The notes: generated by a model from the letters alone, not told the origin. A stretch of DNA of 64,000 nt from CAIVAT01 sp964387205 (GCA_964387205.1 CAYLVY010000001.1:27383-91382), one strand, 5' to 3'; shown: positions 1 to 11,557, counted from the first letter of the stretch. Translations and numbers: made by a program.

Positions 1-728
1 CCGCGCATCGTTCGCAGCGAATTCTCGACGCAGTAATGAAGGATCTTCGGATGGCGGAGTTGCCGGCCCACATTGAATGTTTTGATAACTCCAACCTGCA
101 GGGAGATTTTGCTGTTGCGGCGATGGTTTGTTTCAAAAACGGCCGGCCGGACAAGAGTGAATATCGCCATTTCAATATTAAAACGGTGGAGGGCCCTGAC
201 GATTTCGCCTCGATGGCGGAGATCATTTACCGCCGTTACAAGCGCCTGTTGGAAGATGAAAAACCATTGCCGCAACTGATCGTGGTGGATGGCGGCAAGG
301 GCCAACTCAACGCAGCTTTGCAAAGCCTCGGTTCATTGGGGCTTGGCGGTAAGATGACGGTGATCGGCATTGCCAAAAGGCTGGAAGAGATCTATTATCC
401 TAACGACCCGTTGCCGATGTATCTCGACAAAAAGTCAGAAACCCTGCGATTGCTGCAGCAGATCCGTGATGAGGCACACCGGTTCGGCATCACCCATCAC
501 CGGAAAAAAAGGGAGAAAGCGATCCTCTCTCCTCAGCTTACCGGAATTCCCGGGGTCGGTTATTCCCTGAACCAGAAATTGCTGTGGAAATTTAAATCGG
601 TGAAGAACATTCGAGAGGCAACCCTTCCGGCGTTGCAGGAGGTCATAGGAAAGGCAAAAGGGAGAGTGGTATATGACCACTTTCATCCCCCGGAACCTGC
701 GGATCAACCTCCGATCAATGCGGAATAA
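1..728 (+). CDS. uvrC: UvrABC excinuclease subunit C, C-terminal part (truncated by window edge)
   Basis: UvrC makes the 3' and 5' incisions around a DNA lesion during nucleotide excision repair. The open frame enters from the left edge (first whole codon at base 3), so the GIY-YIG nuclease and UVR parts are missing. What remains is the RNase H-like 5'-incision domain, with FDNSN near its start, then VVDGGKGQ and RDEAHRFGI, which carry the catalytic acid/histidine set of the family. A C-terminal helix-hairpin-helix DNA-binding part follows (GIPGVGYSLNQKLL). The internal ATG at 36 is not the true start, because family homology (SQRILDAV) continues upstream of it. The stop lies inside the 3' end of the convergent gcvH, with a 25-base overlap. 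Confidence 0.95.
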   Translation, partial: AHRSQRILDAVMKDLRMAELPAHIECFDNSNLQGDFAVAAMVCFKNGRPDKSEYRHFNIKTVEGPDDFASMAEIIYRRYKRLLEDEKPLPQLIVVDGGKGQLNAALQSLGSLGLGGKMTVIGIAKRLEEIYYPNDPLPMYLDKKSETLRLLQQIRDEAHRFGITHHRKKREKAILSPQLTGIPGVGYSLNQKLLWKFKSVKNIREATLPALQEVIGKAKGRVVYDHFHPPEPADQPPINAE

Positions 729-1084
729 TGAGCCGCGTCAAGCAGGCCTTCTACCTGTGAGGGATCAGCAACCTTGATCCTGATCACCCATCCTTTTTCG
801 TAAGGGTCCTGGTTAATGGCTTCCGGTGCAGTGGTAAGTTCTTCATTGAATTCAAGCACTTCACCGGCCACGGGCATAAACATATCGGAAACGGTCTTTA
901 CCGCCTCGATGGTGCCGAAAGGTTCGTGCTGGTCCAGGGTCTCTCCGACAGTTTCCACTTCGATGAACACAATGTCGCCCAGTTCGTGCTGTGCATAATC
1001 GGTGATGCCGATAATGGCCTCATCGCCCTGAATTTTAATCCATTCATGATCTTTGGTGTACCGGAGATTTGCGGGAACGTTCAT
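704..1084 (-). CDS. gcvH: Glycine cleavage system H protein
   Basis: Lipoyl carrier protein that shuttles the aminomethyl group between the P, T and L proteins of the glycine cleavage complex in the cytoplasm. It has 126 residues, the normal family length. The lipoylation site is K63 in GTIEAVKTVSDMFMPV, and the N-terminal KDHEWI and GITDYAQHELGDIV motifs are typical. It lies just downstream of sprA on the same strand (86 bases), an arrangement I recall as conserved in Bacteroidota. It also has its own promoter-like octamer at 1111-1118. Its last codons overlap the end of uvrC tail to tail. The P, T and L genes are not in this window. Confidence 0.97.
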   Translation of the reverse strand: MNVPANLRYTKDHEWIKIQGDEAIIGITDYAQHELGDIVFIEVETVGETLDQHEPFGTIEAVKTVSDMFMPVAGEVLEFNEELTTAPEAINQDPYEKGWVIRIKVADPSQVEGLLDAAHYSALIGG

Positions 1085-1110
1085 AGCAGATTTGATTTTT
1101 AAAGTGTGGT

Positions 1111-1118
1111 CAAATGTA
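1111..1118 (-). promoter_or_regulatory. Putative promoter -7 octamer for gcvH
   Basis: On the minus strand this reads TACATTTG, a perfect match to the Bacteroidota -7 consensus TAnnTTTG, 27 bases upstream of the gcvH start. A TTGAC sequence lies about 17 bases further upstream. It suggests gcvH can be transcribed separately from sprA. Confidence 0.5.
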
Positions 1119-1169
1119 CGATTTTTTTATAAAGTCAACAGGGATAGGCAGAGATTTCGGTTCCGCAGA

Positions 1170-4100
1170 TTACTGGGCAAGGGTAAACCGCAGGGCGATG
1201 CCTCCTTTGGTGTTGGAAGTGCGGTACTGGTTTGAAACATAAGGTGAATTGATCACCTTATCGAAATAGAACCTGACGTTGAAACGGGTACTGAGGTTGT
1301 AATCAGCCGAGAAATTGAGGGTCATCACCTGCTGTCCGGTTGAGATCTGGTTGATATCCTGATCGACCCGGCGCAACACCGTTTTATTGTTGCGGATGCT
1401 GAAGTCGAGTTTCAGGTTCAGGTCGCTGCTGGTCTTGGTTTTTTTCCCTCCGGCCAGGACGCCTGAAAGGTTGAACCGTATCCCTTTAAGCCGGTATCCC
1501 AGCCCGACGACGAATTCGCTGGAGGTGATCTCGGTAAGCTGATTGTTGACGTAACTGAGGGATAGGTTTCNNNNNNNNNNGCTTGTATTCGGCGCTGGCC
1601 AGCAGACTGTTAATGAAACCCAGGTCGGCTTTCAGCAGGGGGTTGAATTGTTCGGTGAGTGAAACTACCGATATCTGTTCTTTCGGTATAAAGTTGCCGG
1701 CATCATCGAGGACATAGGGCATGCCGTCACGTTCGGCATACCGGATATTGGAATTGAAATTGCCCACACTGTAAGTGGAGATGTAGGCATGGGTCAGGGT
1801 GAAGGTCCTGAGCCATGATTTGAATACTTTCAGTTTAACCAGCCCGTCGTAAGTCACCCGCCAGTTGGGGAGTGGTATGGAGGGGAAAGCTGTCAGTTTC
1901 ATCCTGGATGGGTCTTTCCCGCCATAAGCCGCCAGAAATGCGGCGGTGAGTACTTCCTGGTTGGTCGGGCCATAACCAATCGGGAAACCGGTAGAGTCAA
2001 CAGTGTAGGTGGAGTTGGGGTTTTCAAGGGCAAACCGGCGTGCGAACTGCTGCCTGTACTCTTTGAATTTCAGGAAGTTTGCCGACCGGCCGAATTCATC
2101 TTCCGAATCGAAAGTAGTACCAATGATGATGTAAGAAGAGGTGAACGTCCCGTTGTCCATGGGGGAATAAGCCCGAAATACCCCGTCGGCATTCGCTTTG
2201 TAGTATTCCGTGTGGGATTTGCTGTACTGTCTGGTGGCTACCACTTCGATGCGCAGGTCCTTGATTGGCTCCACACTGATGTTGACCGAGAGGTTCTCGT
2301 TGAATTTGGTATTGTAAGGATTATTGAGCAGGGTGTCGGAAGTGATCCATCCCCGGTCGGAGGCACGGGCGCGGATATCGGTCTGATCACCGAACACGAA
2401 ACCAAGCCCTGGTGCGTTAATTCCCCAGTCGTTGCCGAGTGCCACCGGAGTGGGTTTAAAGCCCGGGAGCATGGTTCCTGTACCCTGGGTGTAAGTGATC
2501 CTGGCGGTCCTGAACCCCATCAGAAACCGTACGGTCCCGTCGAGCAGGATCTGTCCGAAAGAGGGGCCCTCTTTTTTCTTTTTCAATGAATCAGCGGGTG
2601 CCGCTTCTTCCGGCTTGGGTTTGGGCTTTGGCCGGTCGGCGGCACGGCTGGTTGCCTGGTTCAGTTTTTTAAGATAGGGTACCTTATTATAAAGGGTAAC
2701 CAGGTTAAAATTACCGTTGAGGGTCTTGGTGGCGGCATTCTCAATGGTATTTCCGAACTGCTCCTGCACCGAAAGAGCGGAGGCCATCCACCTGTAGGTG
2801 GCCTGATAACCAGCCTGAACCGTGATAAAGTCAAGGTAGGGGATCTTCCCGATGGGGACATCCCAGGTGGCGTTAAACGCCTGGTTGTAATTGTTCTTTG
2901 TGCCAAAGGAAAAAATCTCGTTCCACACCTGGTCACGGTTCGACCGGTCGATCAATCCGGGAGGTTCATTGATGAAGGCGTTGACATTGGCGTTGAGTGA
3001 TAGTTTCAGCGACCGTGCAAAGTCATATTTCAGGTCGTAGGTCCTGGACCAGTCCCACCTTTTGATATAGAAACTTTCCATAGGCACGATTGCCTGGCTC
3101 TTGTTCCGGAACTGACGCTGGTTGAATTCGCGGTTCATGTCGGTACGGAAGGTAAAGGATTTCGGGAGGAAGAAGAAGTTAAAATCCTTGATCAGCGCGA
3201 GTGCTTTGGTAGAGTTGAGGAAACCGACACTTTTAAATGGCAGGACGTTTTTGGGCTGGGTGTTGAAAGCATAACCGAGTCCTCCGGTATATTTTTTCTT
3301 CAGGTCATAAGCTACGTCCACATCGCGGTGGTAGATTTCGGAATAGGCGTAACTGACGTTAAAGTTCTCGACATCGTAAACCCGCGGTTTTTTATCACCC
3401 GTCCGGTCTTTACGCACATTCATGAAATTGAAGTTTTTTCGCTGGGTATAACCCTGGGTGATACGGCGGATAGAGTCTTTCTCTTCCTTGGAATCAAAGG
3501 CTTTTATAACATCACGGAGGTAGAAGTCGGGGTTCAGGGGATCATACCTCGGACTGATCTGCATCATGGAGTAATCGAAATGGAACGGGATCCTGACGCC
3601 GGCTTTGGCAGGGAAGAATTTTCCCAGTTCAATGTCGGTATCAACCCCCAGGTTGAGCACAGCCTCCATTTCACGTTCGGTCTGTTTTTGTTCGAGGGAT
3701 CCAAAGCCGGAGCTGGTATAACTCCCGGTAAACTGCACCCGCCCAAGATCGGCCAGCTCAGCGGCAATTCTGGCATTGGCGGCCCAACCACCCGTTTTAT
3801 CGAAGTCGGAAAGACGCAGCTCATCCACCCAGATCTCTGCGCATTTGCTCTGGCCGTCATCGTCGGGACTCATAACGCTCTTTTTCGGGTTCCGGATACC
3901 GATCATGATCGCCCTCACATCGCTGATCGTGGGGGATCCCAGTATCGTGATTTTATTCCGGCCATCAAATTCGGTATACGGAATGGAGGTAACCTGGGCG
4001 AAACCTTTGTCCTGCAAGGAAACCAGCCGGTTATATTTAGCCTCTACCAGCCGTTCAAGGCTGATGTCGAAACCATTGGCTTCGGGCCATATGGCTTCCG

Positions 4101-7100
4101 CATTGGTAGCGCTGGTCCCCCAAGGAGTAAAGATCAGCGGAATTTCATACTCATAGAAGTTTTCGGTAAAGTCGGTACCGATGCGCATGAAGATGGTCAG
4201 GTCGCCGGTTTTGAGGTTCTGACTGCGGAGCGATTGTTCAGCATGAACAAACATCTTCAGCCTTTTGAACTGACGGAAGTCGAATTCTGTGGTTTTATAA
4301 GCGGCCCTGGCATCCCCGTCAACCAGGTTGCAAACTTTGAACGACATCGACTGTTCGTTCAGTTTCTGCATGTTGGTTGATCCCCAGTTGGTCTCTCGTT
4401 CGATACCCGGAGGCATGACATAGGGGATGGGTTGTTTGTTCCCGTTTTCTTCCAGGCTTACCGTAGCGATATCGAACTGCGTCTGATTTTGCAGGTCGTT
4501 GGGTACGTACTCTCCCGGGGAAAGGAGACTGTAATTGTATTTTCGCCATTCACCGCGGGTGAGTTCCATGGTAGCGAAACGGCAGACGACGGGGCGGGGG
4601 AAATTCTTGAACAAAACACGCATAAAGCGGATGGAGGTAAAATCATTGATGTTGCCAACCACTTTATCCGGGGTGCGGATCGGAATTTTGAACTGGTACC
4701 AGTTTACGGAGCCACGGCGGCCATCGGCCAACGGAATATCGGATGCACGGTAAACATTGGTAATATAATTGGAACCCGCGTTCATCTGGTCGCGGTTAAG
4801 CTGTACAACATACTGGTAGTAGCGTTCCGCTTCGCTGAGGGTGTTATCCTTGTTGATATCCTCAATATTGGGGAGGGTGGTGGCAATGGTGGGATAGTTT
4901 TCCGGCGATTGTTCATTGGTCGGACTGTTGCCTTCCGGGCTGTTGAATCTCTTGTAGCGGTTCAGTACACTGCTGAAATCAGGGTCATTATCATAGTCGG
5001 TACCCCTGAAGTAATGGAAGTTATCGGCGGAAGGATCGGTCGAGGCGCTGCGGTAAGCCTCGCTGGCCTGGCCAAAGGCAGCCGCAACTTTAGCTACATA
5101 GGTGGAATCAAAGAAAGAGAGTTCATCTGCATCCCTCAACCCGTCATATCCCACATCCTGAAAAGGCCGGGCGGCGGGATTGTTGTCGAAGGCATCCACC
5201 AGCGACTGAAGGTTGGGTACCCTTCCCCAGATGGTGGTATCTACATCCTTGACCAGGGCGGAAGTGGGCAGTCCGTTTTCATAACTCTTTCTGCCGTCGC
5301 GCAGAATGTCTTCGGAAACATCACCCAATTGAAAATATAACTGACCCGAATTGGTCGAATCGTAAACGAAGGGGTCCATCATCCAGAATTCGATATACTG
5401 GATGTTGGTGGCGTCAAAGTCGGTCGATTCGATCTTTCGCATGATACCGCCCCACCGGCTGTTGGGATCGGCCAGGGTGCCATCAGGGCTAAGTCCTCTG
5501 GAGTAAGTGGACGGGGTTACATCGAAATTATAGGGGCCGCGCTCAGACGGATAGTAAGCCATATTGAGGACGGCCAGGTTGACCGGCACCCCGTTCAGTG
5601 GCTGTTTATTGGGAAAGATCTCGGTTTCCCAGACCTGACGTGTATAGTGACGGGAGAGCTCCGCATTGGTCACGTTGGGCGGCAATAAGTTGGTATTCTT
5701 GTCGTAAAAAAGCGGATCGATGATATACCATGCCAGTCTCGCACGGTTGAACCCATAGGCCAATCCTGAGCCGGCTGCTCCTTCGGGAAACATCTCCCTG
5801 GTCGTCTGACCCTGCGGAGTGCTCGCAAGAAACCAGTTGCTCATGTTTTTAAGGTCGATGCTCGATTTGGCCCCCTCAAAATCATCGATGTAAGTAATTC
5901 CGGTATTTCCGATCGCTTTGCTGTGGCCGGGGATGAAATGGGCAAACTCCACATCGATGGCTACATTGGAGGGCGCTTTGGTCGAGATAAGCGGGAGGGC
6001 GTCTACAAACCGGGTGATCAGGCGTGATTGGGTACGATACGACATGTTGAGGCCCCAGATCGTGTTCGACATCGGTTCGTCGCCATAATTGACCTTCTGG
6101 GTCAGCGGTCGCTCATTGAGGTTGAGAATGGTAGCGCCCACCACAAAGTCTTTGTTGACTTTATATTCAATATTGGCCCCCATGAGCCGTTTGGTCTGGA
6201 CATTGAACAGCTCATTGCTCTCCATGGAGATATTGATCGGGGTGCCGGAGTTGAGGATCCCTTCGTTGATGATCCGTACTCGTCCAAGGGTGTAATCAAC
6301 AGTATAATCAACATTTTCAGTAAGTTGTATTCCTCCTGCCGTCACCTTTACCGATCCCTGGGGAACATTGAGCGCGTTGAGCGAGATCTCTGAACCCGAG
6401 GAGGATTTATAGAATCCGTCGAGCAAAAATTTGTTTTTATCGGGATACTGCCGGGCATTCGATTTTGTCATTGAATAAAGCGAATCGAAGCAGTATTTGT
6501 TGGCCAGGTCTGATGATTCCTTTGGATTGGCGGGGTCGAAAATGGAATCACGAAGACTTTGCCCGAAGGGTTCCAGCACCGGGAAGAAGATGCGGCCGTT
6601 CGATGACTGGATTGTCCCTCCCTGGGTAGTGGCATTGTCGATAAAGTCGAACATTCCGTCACCCGGCGGGTTCATCTGCTGGTTCAGGTTGTCGAGACTG
6701 AGAACCCTGAGCAGAGGGATACCTTTGACGCGGCCTTCGGTGAGGAATGCCGTGGGAACACCATTGGCATTGCCGGCATAAAGGACATTGAGGGTGAAAT
6801 CGGTCGGTTGCAACTGGTATGCTCCGATGGAATAGACGTTTTTCATCATCAGGTTCCATGTGGGGATCCTGGTATTGAGGGAGGTGCTCTTCAGCAGTTT
6901 AACCACGAGGCATCTCGGCGTATTGATCCCCTGGTCGGAAAATTCCCCTACCTGGTACACGGTGGTATCTCCAACTACCTGGTATTGATAGGCTACAGCA
7001 AGCGTCTGGTCGGAGTTGAGTGTCGTGTTCAGGGAGATAAAGCCCAGTTTGGCATTGAAATAAAACTCCGAAGGGAGCAGTTTCCGGGCACTTTCCACTT

Positions 7101-8406
7101 TTTCAAAATCCTCTCCGGAGATCAGGAAATAGGGGGCTCCCTTCAGGTAGTTGGTTACGCTGTTGATGTTGCGCACCTGGGCCGAATCGGTACTGTTCGA
7201 CATGAGGATCTGAAAAAGATTATTGGCATCGTTGGTGGGATACCGGCGTCCGGGATTTCCGGAAAAAACGCGGGTGTTGTAGGGGTTATTTTCACCCAGG
7301 TCCATGAATCCCACGATGTTACGGTTTTCTGTGACCGCTGCACCGATGTTGGTTACCCAGACTTCAATTTTCAGAATGTTCACATTGGAACTGATGACCG
7401 GTAACCGTTTCAGGGAGGTCGCGTATGTGTCCCTGAAATACTGGCTGACAAAGAAGTGGCGGTTATCTTCATATTCATCAGCCCTGACCGTAAACTTCTG
7501 GGTTTGCGCATTTCCCTGCACGGTGATGTTCTTGGTTTCGCTTTTTTGCTGCGAATAGAGCGCCGTTACGGTCACCCTTCCGAACCGTAACTTTGTTTTG
7601 ATCCCGAAGAGGCTCTCCGTCCCCCGTATCAGAGAGGTGTTGAGCGGCAGGTTTACATCGCCTGCTTCAATGAGTTGAATGATATCATCCTCTTTCCCTT
7701 CGTATTTCAACTTCAGTTTGTTGTCAAAATCAAAGGTGGCTTCGGTATTGTAGTTGATTTTGAACTCGATTTTGTCGCCGATCTTGGCGATCACATTCAT
7801 CTGTATTTTTTCATTGAAATCGAAATTGGTCTGACGCCGTTGCTTGGTATTGAGCATTGGGTCGTCACGCCGGTTGGAGACCACCCCGAAGTCGATTTCC
7901 GCACTTCCCTGTGGCCTGATATCCACGGTATTATTACCGAAAATGGTTTCGAAAATTTTTCCGGGGATGACGATTTTCGGAATGACCCCGCCTGAAGTTT
8001 CGATGGATGCCGCCTCTGATCTTTCTTTCCAGTACTGGTTGATGATCGATTTCATATCGCGGTCCTGAAACTCATCGAAGGTAAGGGTCGTGGGTACCCG
8101 ATAGGTAATATTCCCGATTTTGTATGACTGATAGTATTGCCTGGTCACAGGGTCATACTCAACCTGGGTGTTGAGGTTGGCCGGGTTTTTCAGGTAGATG
8201 CCGCTCTCCTTGCCGGAGCCGGGCATGACGGTCTCTTCGTTGAATGGGTAAGGGAGTCCGACACTGTCGGGACGTGTGGTATCCGGTGGTGACGGTAACA
8301 GGGTAAAAGGGCTGTCAGCCGGGCCGTGTGCAGCCTCCCGGGCAGTAATATGTCCGGAGAGTAAAACCGCAAGACCAGTCAGAAGGTATAATTTGAATAT
8401 CTTCAC
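1170..8406 (-). CDS. sprA: Cell surface protein SprA, T9SS outer-membrane translocon (interrupted by an assembly gap)
   Basis: SprA forms the very large 36-stranded outer-membrane barrel through which type IX secretion cargo leaves the periplasm. The gene encodes about 2410 residues, with a signal peptide at the N terminus (hydrophobic stretch 4-18, then a cut near HITAREA). The reading frame is open from 8406 down to the ten-N gap at 1571-1580. Beyond the gap it resumes in another minus frame, beginning NLSLSYVNNQLTE and continuing through SEFVVGLGYRLK, NKTVLRRVDQD and SADYNLSTRFNVRFYFD to a final strand ending LRFTLAQ, the usual SprA C terminus. The frame change is therefore an artefact of gap size and not a mutation. 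The ruvA-sprA-gcvH neighbourhood is, as I recall, the family's standard context. There is no promoter-like octamer in the 38 bases after ruvA, so co-transcription with ruvA is likely. Confidence 0.95.
1571..1580. other. Ten-N scaffold gap inside sprA
   Basis: Placeholder of unknown true length. The flanking coding frames fit only if the real gap is a multiple of three bases. The family motif around EYK-x-S-R-NLSLS would need three codons here, meaning about six missing bases. Confidence 0.95.
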
Positions 8407-8444
8407 TCAGTTCAACAGGTAGTTATTACTCAGGAATAGTTGAT

Positions 8445-9026
8445 TCAGAGGATTTTAAGTGCCTGTTTGATCAACTGTTCCACGGAAAGTCCGCTTCCCT
8501 CCGATTCTATAATTTTATTCAATGCTTTTTCTGCCGGTACCCTGGGAAAGCCCAGAATGATCAATCCTGATAACGCTTCATCACGTTTAGTATTGTGCAT
8601 CAGTCCCGATTTTTCCTGAGGCAGCGCTTCGCGTGAAACGCGGGTTTTCAAGTCGACAATGATCCGTTGTGCCGTTTTGGCCCCGATCCCTTTGACCCGC
8701 TGCAGCGTATTGGCATCCCCGGAGGCGATAACCTGTACCAGGTCGGCAGGTGCAACCGACGAAAGGATGATCCTCGCGGTATTGACCCCAACCCCCGAAA
8801 CACTGATCAGCAAACGGAAAAGTTCGCGTTCACCCGGGTCGGCAAAGCCATATAAAAGCATCTCATCTTCCCTGACCACCAGGTGCGTATAAAGTTTGCA
8901 ACGAGGTTGGTCCAGCTTGGTGTAAGTATTCAGGGAGATGTTGAGGTAATACCCGACCCCCCCCGTTTCTACGATGGCATAGGCCGGATTTTTTTCTGCC
9001 AGCACTCCTTCCAGGTATTCGTACAT
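8445..9026 (-). CDS. ruvA: Holliday junction branch migration protein RuvA
   Basis: RuvA binds four-way DNA junctions and loads the RuvB motor for branch migration in recombination repair. It has 193 residues, the normal length. It has an N-terminal OB fold (MYEYLEGVLAEKNPAYAIVE), two helix-hairpin-helix motifs (SVSGVGVNTAR and VKGIGAKTAQRII), and a C-terminal three-helix domain that contacts RuvB (ALSGLIILGF onwards). A -7 octamer stands 25 bases upstream of the start, and sprA follows 38 bases downstream on the same strand. Confidence 0.97.
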   Translation of the reverse strand: MYEYLEGVLAEKNPAYAIVETGGVGYYLNISLNTYTKLDQPRCKLYTHLVVREDEMLLYGFADPGERELFRLLISVSGVGVNTARIILSSVAPADLVQVIASGDANTLQRVKGIGAKTAQRIIVDLKTRVSREALPQEKSGLMHNTKRDEALSGLIILGFPRVPAEKALNKIIESEGSGLSVEQLIKQALKIL

Positions 9027-9050
9027 GTTCTGGTCCGGTTAATGAGGGTG

Positions 9051-9058
9051 CAAAGGTA
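9051..9058 (-). promoter_or_regulatory. Putative promoter -7 octamer for ruvA-sprA
   Basis: Minus-strand TACCTTTG matches TAnnTTTG perfectly and lies 25 bases before the ruvA start. No clear TTTG -33 box is visible. Confidence 0.5.
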
Positions 9059-9076
9059 ATGGAAAAATTATCGAAA

Positions 9077-10444
9077 TCATTTAATCAACTTATGGTCCCT
9101 CAATACCTGCTCCAATTCCATCAGGGTGATGGGTTTGGCAAGGATTTTCTTGTTCCGGTCGAGCAAAAACAGCGTAGGAGTGGCATAAATATTATACTCT
9201 TCAGCCGGGATGCCATAAAATCCTTTCAGATCACTGACATTGATCCAGTTATGTTTTTCCTCCCGGAGATACTGCGTCCAGGCTGTGCGACTGGTGTCGA
9301 TCGAAATGGACATTACCTCGAATTTTTTCGGATTCTGCCCGGTGTAAAGTTCTTTCAGCCTTGGCATCATGGAGAGACAGTGAGGACAATTGGTCGACCA
9401 GAAAACAAGGAGGGTAAACTCAGCATCAACGGAAGATAACCGAACCGGTTTTCCCTTTACATCAGGGACTTCAAGATCGGGGGCGAGCTTTCCGACAGCA
9501 ATTTTCTGAAAGTTCTCGAGTTTTTTCTGCAGGGCCGATTTTCGTTCCTGATCTTCGCATGCGCCAGGATCTGAAAAGTTATCTGCGATATAAGTAATGA
9601 CATCCTCGAAATGAAATTTATCGAACCCGCTGACAAGATAATCAAGGAGATACCGGAATACCTCCGGGTTGACCGAAGCGGCGCCAAGGATTACGTTGAC
9701 GGCTTTGATAAATTCAGCTTCCAGTTGCTTTTGTGTCAGCCGGTTGTTGCTGTAAAGCGACATGTAGGAGATGGCCTTGTTCGGATAGGTCATGCTCCTG
9801 AGAAGGGCCGAATCGTTGAAATCGACCTTGTCAAAGAAACTGCGCTTGAGATGGGCCATGCGCTCCTCCTGGTTCATTTCCGGGGAGACATAGGGCCCCT
9901 GGTAAACCGAGGCCATGCGCACCGCCCACGATTCAGGATAACGCTGCCTGAGTGAATCGAGCATCCTGAGTTGCCGCTGCTGTATCTGATTAAATTCGGC
10001 TACACATTGCCGGTAAAAGTCGTCCTTTTCGGGGTAATAATCGATGATCTGAACCAGCAACGGCAATTTGGACTGATTGAGTTTATCAAGCCGGGTAAAA
10101 GACCGGAAAATGTTATTTTCAACAGATGATGTAAAGGTCAGGCTGTCGTCGGGATGGTTGACAGTGGTGATAAACCCGACATCTTCGCGGTTCCAGATCA
10201 GGTCCAGGTAACGCTCCTTTCCCCACCACAGGCGATAAACTCCCGGAAGCCGGTCTTTCATGGAAAACCGGAACGTGCCGGCATTATCGGTATTTGTGCT
10301 GTCGATGGTTTTGGTGCGTTCCCCGAAAATACTTTGCAGGTTGATCGTTCCCGCGTTGTAGCCGCGAATGGTACCGGTGATGGTGTGCTGTGCATTCAGC
10401 GCCATCGGGAATATCCAGACGAACAGAAAAGCCAGTCTGACCAT
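9077..10444 (-). CDS. TlpA-type thioredoxin-fold protein with N-terminal DUF4369-like domain
   Basis: Predicted envelope thiol-disulfide oxidoreductase of 455 residues. A signal peptide (MVRLAFLFVWIFPMALNAQ) is followed by a beta-rich DUF4369-like domain (about 20-110), a helical middle region with many charged helices (120-320), and a TlpA/AhpC thioredoxin domain (from about 330) with the active-site motif C353-P-H-C356 in STNCPHCLSMMP. The cis-proline region ATPTLFLLD is also present. It starts 6 bases after the stop of the upstream gene at 10451-11557, a related protein, so the two are an operon and may be ancient duplicates. Such pairs are common in Bacteroidota, but their specific substrates are unknown. 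The redox role is inferred from the motif. Confidence 0.85.
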   Translation of the reverse strand: MVRLAFLFVWIFPMALNAQHTITGTIRGYNAGTINLQSIFGERTKTIDSTNTDNAGTFRFSMKDRLPGVYRLWWGKERYLDLIWNREDVGFITTVNHPDDSLTFTSSVENNIFRSFTRLDKLNQSKLPLLVQIIDYYPEKDDFYRQCVAEFNQIQQRQLRMLDSLRQRYPESWAVRMASVYQGPYVSPEMNQEERMAHLKRSFFDKVDFNDSALLRSMTYPNKAISYMSLYSNNRLTQKQLEAEFIKAVNVILGAASVNPEVFRYLLDYLVSGFDKFHFEDVITYIADNFSDPGACEDQERKSALQKKLENFQKIAVGKLAPDLEVPDVKGKPVRLSSVDAEFTLLVFWSTNCPHCLSMMPRLKELYTGQNPKKFEVMSISIDTSRTAWTQYLREEKHNWINVSDLKGFYGIPAEEYNIYATPTLFLLDRNKKILAKPITLMELEQVLRDHKLIK

Positions 10445-10450
10445 GGAACA

Positions 10451-11557
10451 CTATTTTGACGGGGCACCGAGCACTTCGGTGAGTCTGGTGATCAACTCCT
10501 CGCCGCGAAGGTTCCGGGCGATGATCTTCATCTCCTTGTCGAGCAGTACATTAGCCGGGATGGAATTGATTCCGTACTGTTTGCCTGCCGCATTGCCCCA
10601 CCCTTTCAGGTCAGAAACATGTTGCCAGGTAAGTTGGTCGTCTTTGACCGCTTTCATCCATTTTTCACGGTCCTGGTCAAAGGAAACCCCCAGTATGTCA
10701 AACCCTTTGTTTTTAAATGTCTGGTAAGCCCTGACAACATTCGGGTTCTCGGCCCGGCAGGGCGCACACCAGGAAGCCCAGAAATCGACGAGCAAAACCT
10801 TCCCTTTCAGCGACGAGAGGGCAATGGGATTACCGGTGGAATCATTCATGATGAAATCGGGTGCGACCTGTCCAATGGCCACACTGCGCAATACCTCCAC
10901 TCTTTTGTTCAGCGCTTCCGTATATTGTGAACGAAGAACAGAGGTGTCTAAGCCCGCGGTGATCTCCTCTAGGTCGGCAAGGTCGAATTGCCAGCTGTTG
11001 CGCATGATGAGATAGGAGGAGACGGCCGAAGATCCGTTGTTCCGGGCAAAATCTTTAAGCAGGGTTTTCATTTTTCCATCCAGGATATTGCTGACCGAAT
11101 CAGCTTGCTCCATCGCAGAGGTGTCCCTCGCGTCACGGGCGGCTTTCCAATCCGAATAGACTTTTTCCATCTCGGCGCCGATCACATCGCTCTGCGTCAG
11201 ATATTGATTGTAAAGGTCATGGGAGGGAGATCCCTTGACGGTCGATTTGTCGATGCTGTCGGGAAATACCTCCACCTCGATGTCAGCATTCTCAATAAAC
11301 ACGGGAATGTAAATCTCGCGTCCCTGCATGGCGATATGCCACATTTCGGGCATGGCGGTTTGTCCTTTGAAAAAGAAACTGCCTTTGTCAAGCATGGTGG
11401 AATCAACGCTCGTCCAATGATCTGTTTCAAATTTTTGCAGGTATACCATTCCGGTGTCAATGCCCCTGACGGTACCCTTGATGGTGAAATGGTCTTTTTT
11501 CCCGCTGCAACCCGCGAGCAAAATCAGTGACAGGAATATTACGGTTATGTTTTTCAT
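10451..11557 (-). CDS. TlpA-type thioredoxin-fold lipoprotein with DUF4369 domain
   Basis: Predicted periplasm-facing thiol-disulfide oxidoreductase. I take the start at 11557 because it opens a lipoprotein signal (MKNITVIFLSLILLAGCSGKK, lipobox LLAGC); the frame is open upstream to 11671, but that part is unlike a signal and overlaps the promoter region. A DUF4369 domain (HFTIKGTVRGIDTGMVYL onward) precedes a helical linker and a TlpA domain with C264-A-P-C267 in WASWCAPCRAENP and the cis-proline stretch INSIPANVLLD. It is the first gene of a two-gene operon and divergent from an AraC regulator. Regulation by that neighbour is a guess from position only. Confidence 0.87.
   Translation of the reverse strand: MKNITVIFLSLILLAGCSGKKDHFTIKGTVRGIDTGMVYLQKFETDHWTSVDSTMLDKGSFFFKGQTAMPEMWHIAMQGREIYIPVFIENADIEVEVFPDSIDKSTVKGSPSHDLYNQYLTQSDVIGAEMEKVYSDWKAARDARDTSAMEQADSVSNILDGKMKTLLKDFARNNGSSAVSSYLIMRNSWQFDLADLEEITAGLDTSVLRSQYTEALNKRVEVLRSVAIGQVAPDFIMNDSTGNPIALSSLKGKVLLVDFWASWCAPCRAENPNVVRAYQTFKNKGFDILGVSFDQDREKWMKAVKDDQLTWQHVSDLKGWGNAAGKQYGINSIPANVLLDKEMKIIARNLRGEELITRLTEVLGAPSK

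Noticed and set aside
1486..1580. Apparent C terminus of sprA ending KPIPQLRQQ...AGIPA
   Set aside because: This is an out-of-frame reading beyond the N gap. The true continuation is in the frame that ends at 1170.
3328..5340. Long plus-strand open frames (350 and 302 residues) antisense to sprA
   Set aside because: They lie wholly inside sprA, have no recognisable domains or signals, and mirror its codon bias.
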